NCBI GenBank assembly: GCA_903864555.1 | Contig: CAIPGJ010000013.1 | Span: 1-8,797 of the forward strand | Length of the DNA stretch: 8,797 nucleotides | From: an uncultured Pseudomonadota bacterium | GTDB taxonomy: Bacteria > Pseudomonadota > Gammaproteobacteria > Burkholderiales > SG8-39 | Direction of reading: 5' to 3' | Part shown: positions 6,543 to 8,797 of the stretch, in pieces | Numbering within the stretch: position 1 is the stretch's first letter | Layout of the letters: every line of letters begins with the position of its first letter | Translations under genes and position numbers: made by a program | Notes under the pieces: model-generated | What the model was told of the DNA's origin: nothing | Database searches by the model: none | What the model saw: only the letters and a program-made list of their open reading frames with translations

Positions 6543-7775
6543 TCAGCCGCGGCGGTAATTCCACTGCCCGCGTGACAGCCAGCCACCCAGCAACAAAATG
6601 ATGGCGGCAATGATCCAGATGCTGGAAAGGCCCAGCACCGAGGCCACGACGCCAGCCAGCAGCGGTATGGCGATGTGCAGAGTGAATGCCAAAGTCAGCC
6701 GCAGGCCGATCACCTCACCCTTGCGGTCCTCCGGCGCCTCGTCATAGACCAGCGACATGGTCATGGGCTGGATGATGCCCAGTACCAGCCCGAGGATCAG
6801 CGACAGCAGCCCCAGGGCGACGATGCTGCTGAGGTAGGGAAAACCGAGGAACAGGCCGCTGGAAATCAGCATGGCCAGGATGAGCAACTGCCATTGCGAA
6901 AAATGGCGCAACAGCAGCGTGGCGAAGATGCGCACGATGAAAGTGCCCGAATAGAACACGCTGGCGACGATGCCGATCTGCGAAGCCGAGAACGCCAGTT
7001 GCGAACCATACTGCGGCCAGGCAAAGGTGAACATGTCCCACACCGACATCAGCACCACCCCGGCGATCAGCACGCGCCGCAGCATGGGAATGCGGAACAA
7101 CGTCCAGATGCTGCGCTGGTCCGCGCCCGCCCCGCCCTTGTTGGCACCGGGCCTGAGGTAATCGGCCGGTGGCAGGTAATGGCGCCTCATGGCGCACACC
7201 AGCACCGAGGGCAGCGCCATGCAGGCGAGCACAAGGAAGGCATAGCGGAAGCCGAAATAGTCGATGGCAAAGCCGCCGATCAGCGGCGCCACCAGGTTGC
7301 CGGCGGCCAGGCCCTGTGAATACAGGTTGTAGCTGGCCGGGCGGTCATCCGGCCCGCCATAGCGACCGGTGAGCTGCTGGCTGCCGATGCGAAAGACATT
7401 GTAGGCACTGCCATTGACGATACTGAAGATGAACAGCGCGGCGATGCTCTCCCAGAAGAACGGCAGCAGCGCGCCGACGCTGGTGATGATGGCCGACACC
7501 AGCAGCGGCAGGCGCAGGTTGCGGCTGCAGTCGAGCACGCGCCCGATCTGCACCGAACTGATTGCCGGCACCAGCGAATGCAGTCCCATCAGCACACCCA
7601 CCAGCAAGGGTGAGGCCTGCTGGTGTACGGCAAACAGCACCACGGCAAAGCGACCACCGGCATTCTGGATGTGATTGCAGGTATTCAGCGCCAGCAGCAG
7701 ATAGAGGTGCTGCTTCCAGTTGCCGGGGGCAGCAGAAGTCGGATCGGGTGATGCGGGAAGGGGGCTGGCAGCCAT
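6543..7775 (-). CDS. Major facilitator superfamily (MFS) transporter
   Basis: This 410-residue inner-membrane protein shows about 12 hydrophobic segments in the 6+6 MFS layout, with a polar cytoplasmic loop at about 196-230 (RRHYLPPADYLRPG to DQRS). After TM2 the sequence IGRVLD (77-82) is a weak form of MFS motif A. NLVAPLIGG (160-168) in TM5 resembles antiporter motif C, which hints at an exporter. PEDRKGEVIGL (348-358) is the second-half equivalent of motif A. It has the usual MFS length, both ends cytoplasmic. Substrate cannot be assigned. ATG 7775 is the first ATG before TM1 but has no clear Shine-Dalgarno; the leader ends in AATTCGCGCA. The gene follows the Spy-like gene after a 255-base gap and precedes the Deg protease by 92 bases, so it probably has its own promoter. 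A role in drug or metabolite efflux is plausible but only inferred. Confidence 0.9.
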   Translation of the reverse strand: MAASPLPASPDPTSAAPGNWKQHLYLLLALNTCNHIQNAGGRFAVVLFAVHQQASPLLVGVLMGLHSLVPAISSVQIGRVLDCSRNLRLPLLVSAIITSVGALLPFFWESIAALFIFSIVNGSAYNVFRIGSQQLTGRYGGPDDRPASYNLYSQGLAAGNLVAPLIGGFAIDYFGFRYAFLVLACMALPSVLVCAMRRHYLPPADYLRPGANKGGAGADQRSIWTLFRIPMLRRVLIAGVVLMSVWDMFTFAWPQYGSQLAFSASQIGIVASVFYSGTFIVRIFATLLLRHFSQWQLLILAMLISSGLFLGFPYLSSIVALGLLSLILGLVLGIIQPMTMSLVYDEAPEDRKGEVIGLRLTLAFTLHIAIPLLAGVVASVLGLSSIWIIAAIILLLGGWLSRGQWNYRRG

Positions 7776-7810
7776 TGCGCGAATTGCACCGCGTCTTGTC
7801 GGGTACCCCT

Positions 7811-7837
7811 ACAGTAGCCGATTCACGATGCCGGCAA
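7811..7837 (-). promoter_or_regulatory. Weak candidate promoter for the MFS gene
   Basis: On the minus strand TTGCCG (7837-7832) and TACTGT (7816-7811) are separated by 15 bases, a little short for sigma-70, and lie about 35 bases before the MFS ATG. Both boxes match the consensus only in part. The rest of the 255-base gap (7776-8030) holds hairpins and no credible ORF. Confidence 0.2.
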
Positions 7838-7927
7838 CAGTATTGCCAAACCCAGGCAATGGGGATAGGCGCCAGCGCGGCGCGGACATGAACCGTGCAG
7901 GCAGCCTGTGAAACTGAGGGCAGATGA

Positions 7928-7968
7928 CGTAGCGGCCAGCCGACAGACTGCATCGACTGGCCGCTACG
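7928..7968. repeat. 12-bp perfect inverted repeat between Spy-like and MFS genes
   Basis: CGTAGCGGCCAG (7928-7939) and CTGGCCGCTACG (7957-7968) are exact inverted copies around 17 bases. After one mismatch the stem gains three more pairs (CGA with TCG), leaving a 9-base loop. It lies 62 bases downstream of the Spy-like stop codon. There is no T-run on either side, so it could be a T-less terminator, a REP-like palindrome, or a regulator site upstream of the MFS gene. Confidence 0.55.
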
Positions 7969-8030
7969 GGCATCCCAGGTTGGGGGAGGGAGGAACCCCG
8001 GCCCCTGTCATGCCAGAACCTGATCCGGTA

Positions 8031-8732
8031 TCAGCTCTGCACCGACGGGCCTTCGCTGTGCATCATGTGGCCACCACGGCCACCTTGACCGGGGCCACCC
8101 ATGCCACCCTTACCACCCCTTTCGCTCATACCCGCCATGCCATGCATGCCGCGTTGGCCATGCATGCCCTTCATCCCGTGCCTGCCGCCATGACCGAGCA
8201 CGGCATCAGCGACTTTTTGCTGCTCGGCACTGAGCGCTGCATACAGCGGCTTTTGCACGGCCAGCTGCTCATTGATGTGGCGGATGGCTTGCGCGTGCAT
8301 GGACTGGCGCTGTTCCAGTTGCTCGATGGCGCCGGGATGCTGACCAGGTTGTGCCGGCTTGCCAGGCTGGTGCATTTCACTCCTGCGCTGCTGCATGTCG
8401 GCCATGCGCTGGTCCATGTCCCTGGCGCTCTTGCGCGCCTGCTCGGCATAGGCATTCCACTGCGACAGTTGTGCATCGGTGATCTTCAGCGCCGTCTTCT
8501 GGTAGGCCAGACGTGCCTCGACACGCTCGGAGGGCTTGCTGAAGCCGCGCGGGCCCATCTCGCCGGGCTGACAGGCATGGGCGCGATGGCCTTGCTGGCC
8601 TTGCTGGCCTTGCTGGGCGCGCGGGCCCTTGCCATCGGGCTGGCCAGCGGCTGGCGCTTGCGCGACGGACTCCCCGACGCCGAAAATGCAGGCCGAAGCC
8701 AGGATGACCTTGAGTGCGGATTGCCTGAGCAT
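8031..8732 (-). CDS. Spy/CpxP-like periplasmic LTXXQ-motif protein with Met/His/Gly-rich tail
   Basis: This 233-residue protein starts with a signal peptide (MLRQSALKVILASACIFG..., likely cut after VAQA at residue 26), so it acts in the periplasm. C15 in LASAC is a poor lipobox, making a lipoprotein less likely. The mature N terminus has a (QQG)3 tract (about 40-48). The core from about 68 to 180 is Lys/Arg/Gln-rich and predicted helical, with two degenerate LTXXQ motifs: ITDAQ (84-88) and LSAEQ (167-171). This is the Spy/CpxP pattern of ATP-independent envelope chaperones and metal-stress proteins. The tail (about 180-228) is rich in Gly, Met and His (GMHGMAGM, GGHMMH) and may bind metal. 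I chose ATG 8732: AAGGAG lies 8 bases upstream and the signal peptide begins there; the frame is open to 8795 but adds non-signal residues. Its own promoter must lie in or beyond 8733-8797. A 5-bp hairpin overlaps the stop codon. Confidence 0.85.
   Translation of the reverse strand: MLRQSALKVILASACIFGVGESVAQAPAAGQPDGKGPRAQQGQQGQQGHRAHACQPGEMGPRGFSKPSERVEARLAYQKTALKITDAQLSQWNAYAEQARKSARDMDQRMADMQQRRSEMHQPGKPAQPGQHPGAIEQLEQRQSMHAQAIRHINEQLAVQKPLYAALSAEQQKVADAVLGHGGRHGMKGMHGQRGMHGMAGMSERGGKGGMGGPGQGGRGGHMMHSEGPSVQS
8588..8614. repeat. Three tandem 9-bp repeats inside the Spy-like gene
   Basis: GGCCTTGCT is repeated three times without change and is in frame, encoding the QQG triplets near the mature N terminus. 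Perfect 9-bp units can gain or lose copies by slippage without a frameshift, so length may vary between strains. Confidence 0.8.
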
Positions 8733-8797
8733 GTTGATCACTCCTTGTGTGTATTGAAGTAGGTGACTCCATGCTAGGCAGCCGGCCTGATACAAAC

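Noticed and set aside
6451..6564. Upstream 38-codon extension of the Deg protease frame
   Set aside because: The extension is Arg/Pro-rich, overlaps the MFS 3' end, and would place residues ahead of a good signal peptide. ATG 6450 with GGGAG is preferred.
7842..7860. Small hairpin ATTGCC/GGCAAT in the gap before the MFS gene
   Set aside because: A 6-bp stem with a 7-base loop and no T-run is expected by chance in sequence of this composition.
7908..8762. 284-codon open frame on the plus strand opposite the Spy-like gene
   Set aside because: The His/Ala/Leu repeats mirror the Met/His/Gly-rich codons of the opposite strand. The minus frame has a signal peptide and AAGGAG, the plus frame has neither.
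8733..8795. Upstream 21-codon extension of the Spy-like frame
   Set aside because: ATG 8732 has AAGGAG at 8-base spacing and begins a signal peptide; the extension would spoil both.
1..8797. Possible defence island, phage, CRISPR or biosynthetic cluster
   Set aside because: All seven genes belong to common housekeeping or envelope families. No repeats with regular spacing, integrase, toxin-antitoxin pair or modular biosynthetic gene is visible.

Overview
The window is a GC-rich bacterial chromosome segment. It has seven protein genes, all on the minus strand, in tight but not overlapping order. GC-rich codon use, a Spy/CpxP-type periplasmic protein, a Deg-type protease and an M61 peptidase all point to a Gram-negative proteobacterium, most likely beta- or gamma-Proteobacteria. 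This assignment is an inference from protein character, not from a marker gene. I see no rRNA, tRNA, CRISPR array, integrase, transposase or phage gene.

In order of transcription, from right to left, the genes are: (1) a periplasmic LTXXQ-motif (Spy/CpxP-like) protein with a Met/His/Gly-rich tail, 8732-8031; (2) a 12-helix MFS transporter, 7775-6543; (3) a secreted Deg/HtrA-type serine protease with two PDZ domains, 6450-5053; (4) an M61-family metallopeptidase with a C-terminal PDZ domain and a TTG start, 4920-3067; (5) a histidine-phosphatase (phosphoglycerate-mutase-like) protein, 2914-2279; (6) a TcuA-type FAD-dependent dehydrogenase, 2142-658; (7) the N-terminal part of a PLP-dependent threonine/serine dehydratase or serine-racemase family enzyme, 548-1, cut by the window edge.

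Intergenic gaps are 255, 92, 132, 152, 136 and 109 bases. None is over 300 bases. Most begin with a hairpin at or just after the stop codon of the gene upstream. Only the one after the dehydrogenase has the T-run of a classic intrinsic terminator. The gap between the M61 and phosphatase genes is the strangest. It is bounded by an imperfect 12-bp inverted repeat and contains C5/G5 tracts that can pair in alternative ways.

Functionally, the right half has an envelope protein-quality theme (Spy-like chaperone, Deg protease) with a transporter between them. The left half is small-molecule metabolism (flavin dehydrogenase, PLP lyase, phosphatase). I find no sign that these genes form one system, and no convincing undescribed system. 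The points most worth a second look are the Met/His-rich Spy-like protein, the dehydrogenase without its usual partner genes, and the structured intergenic regions.
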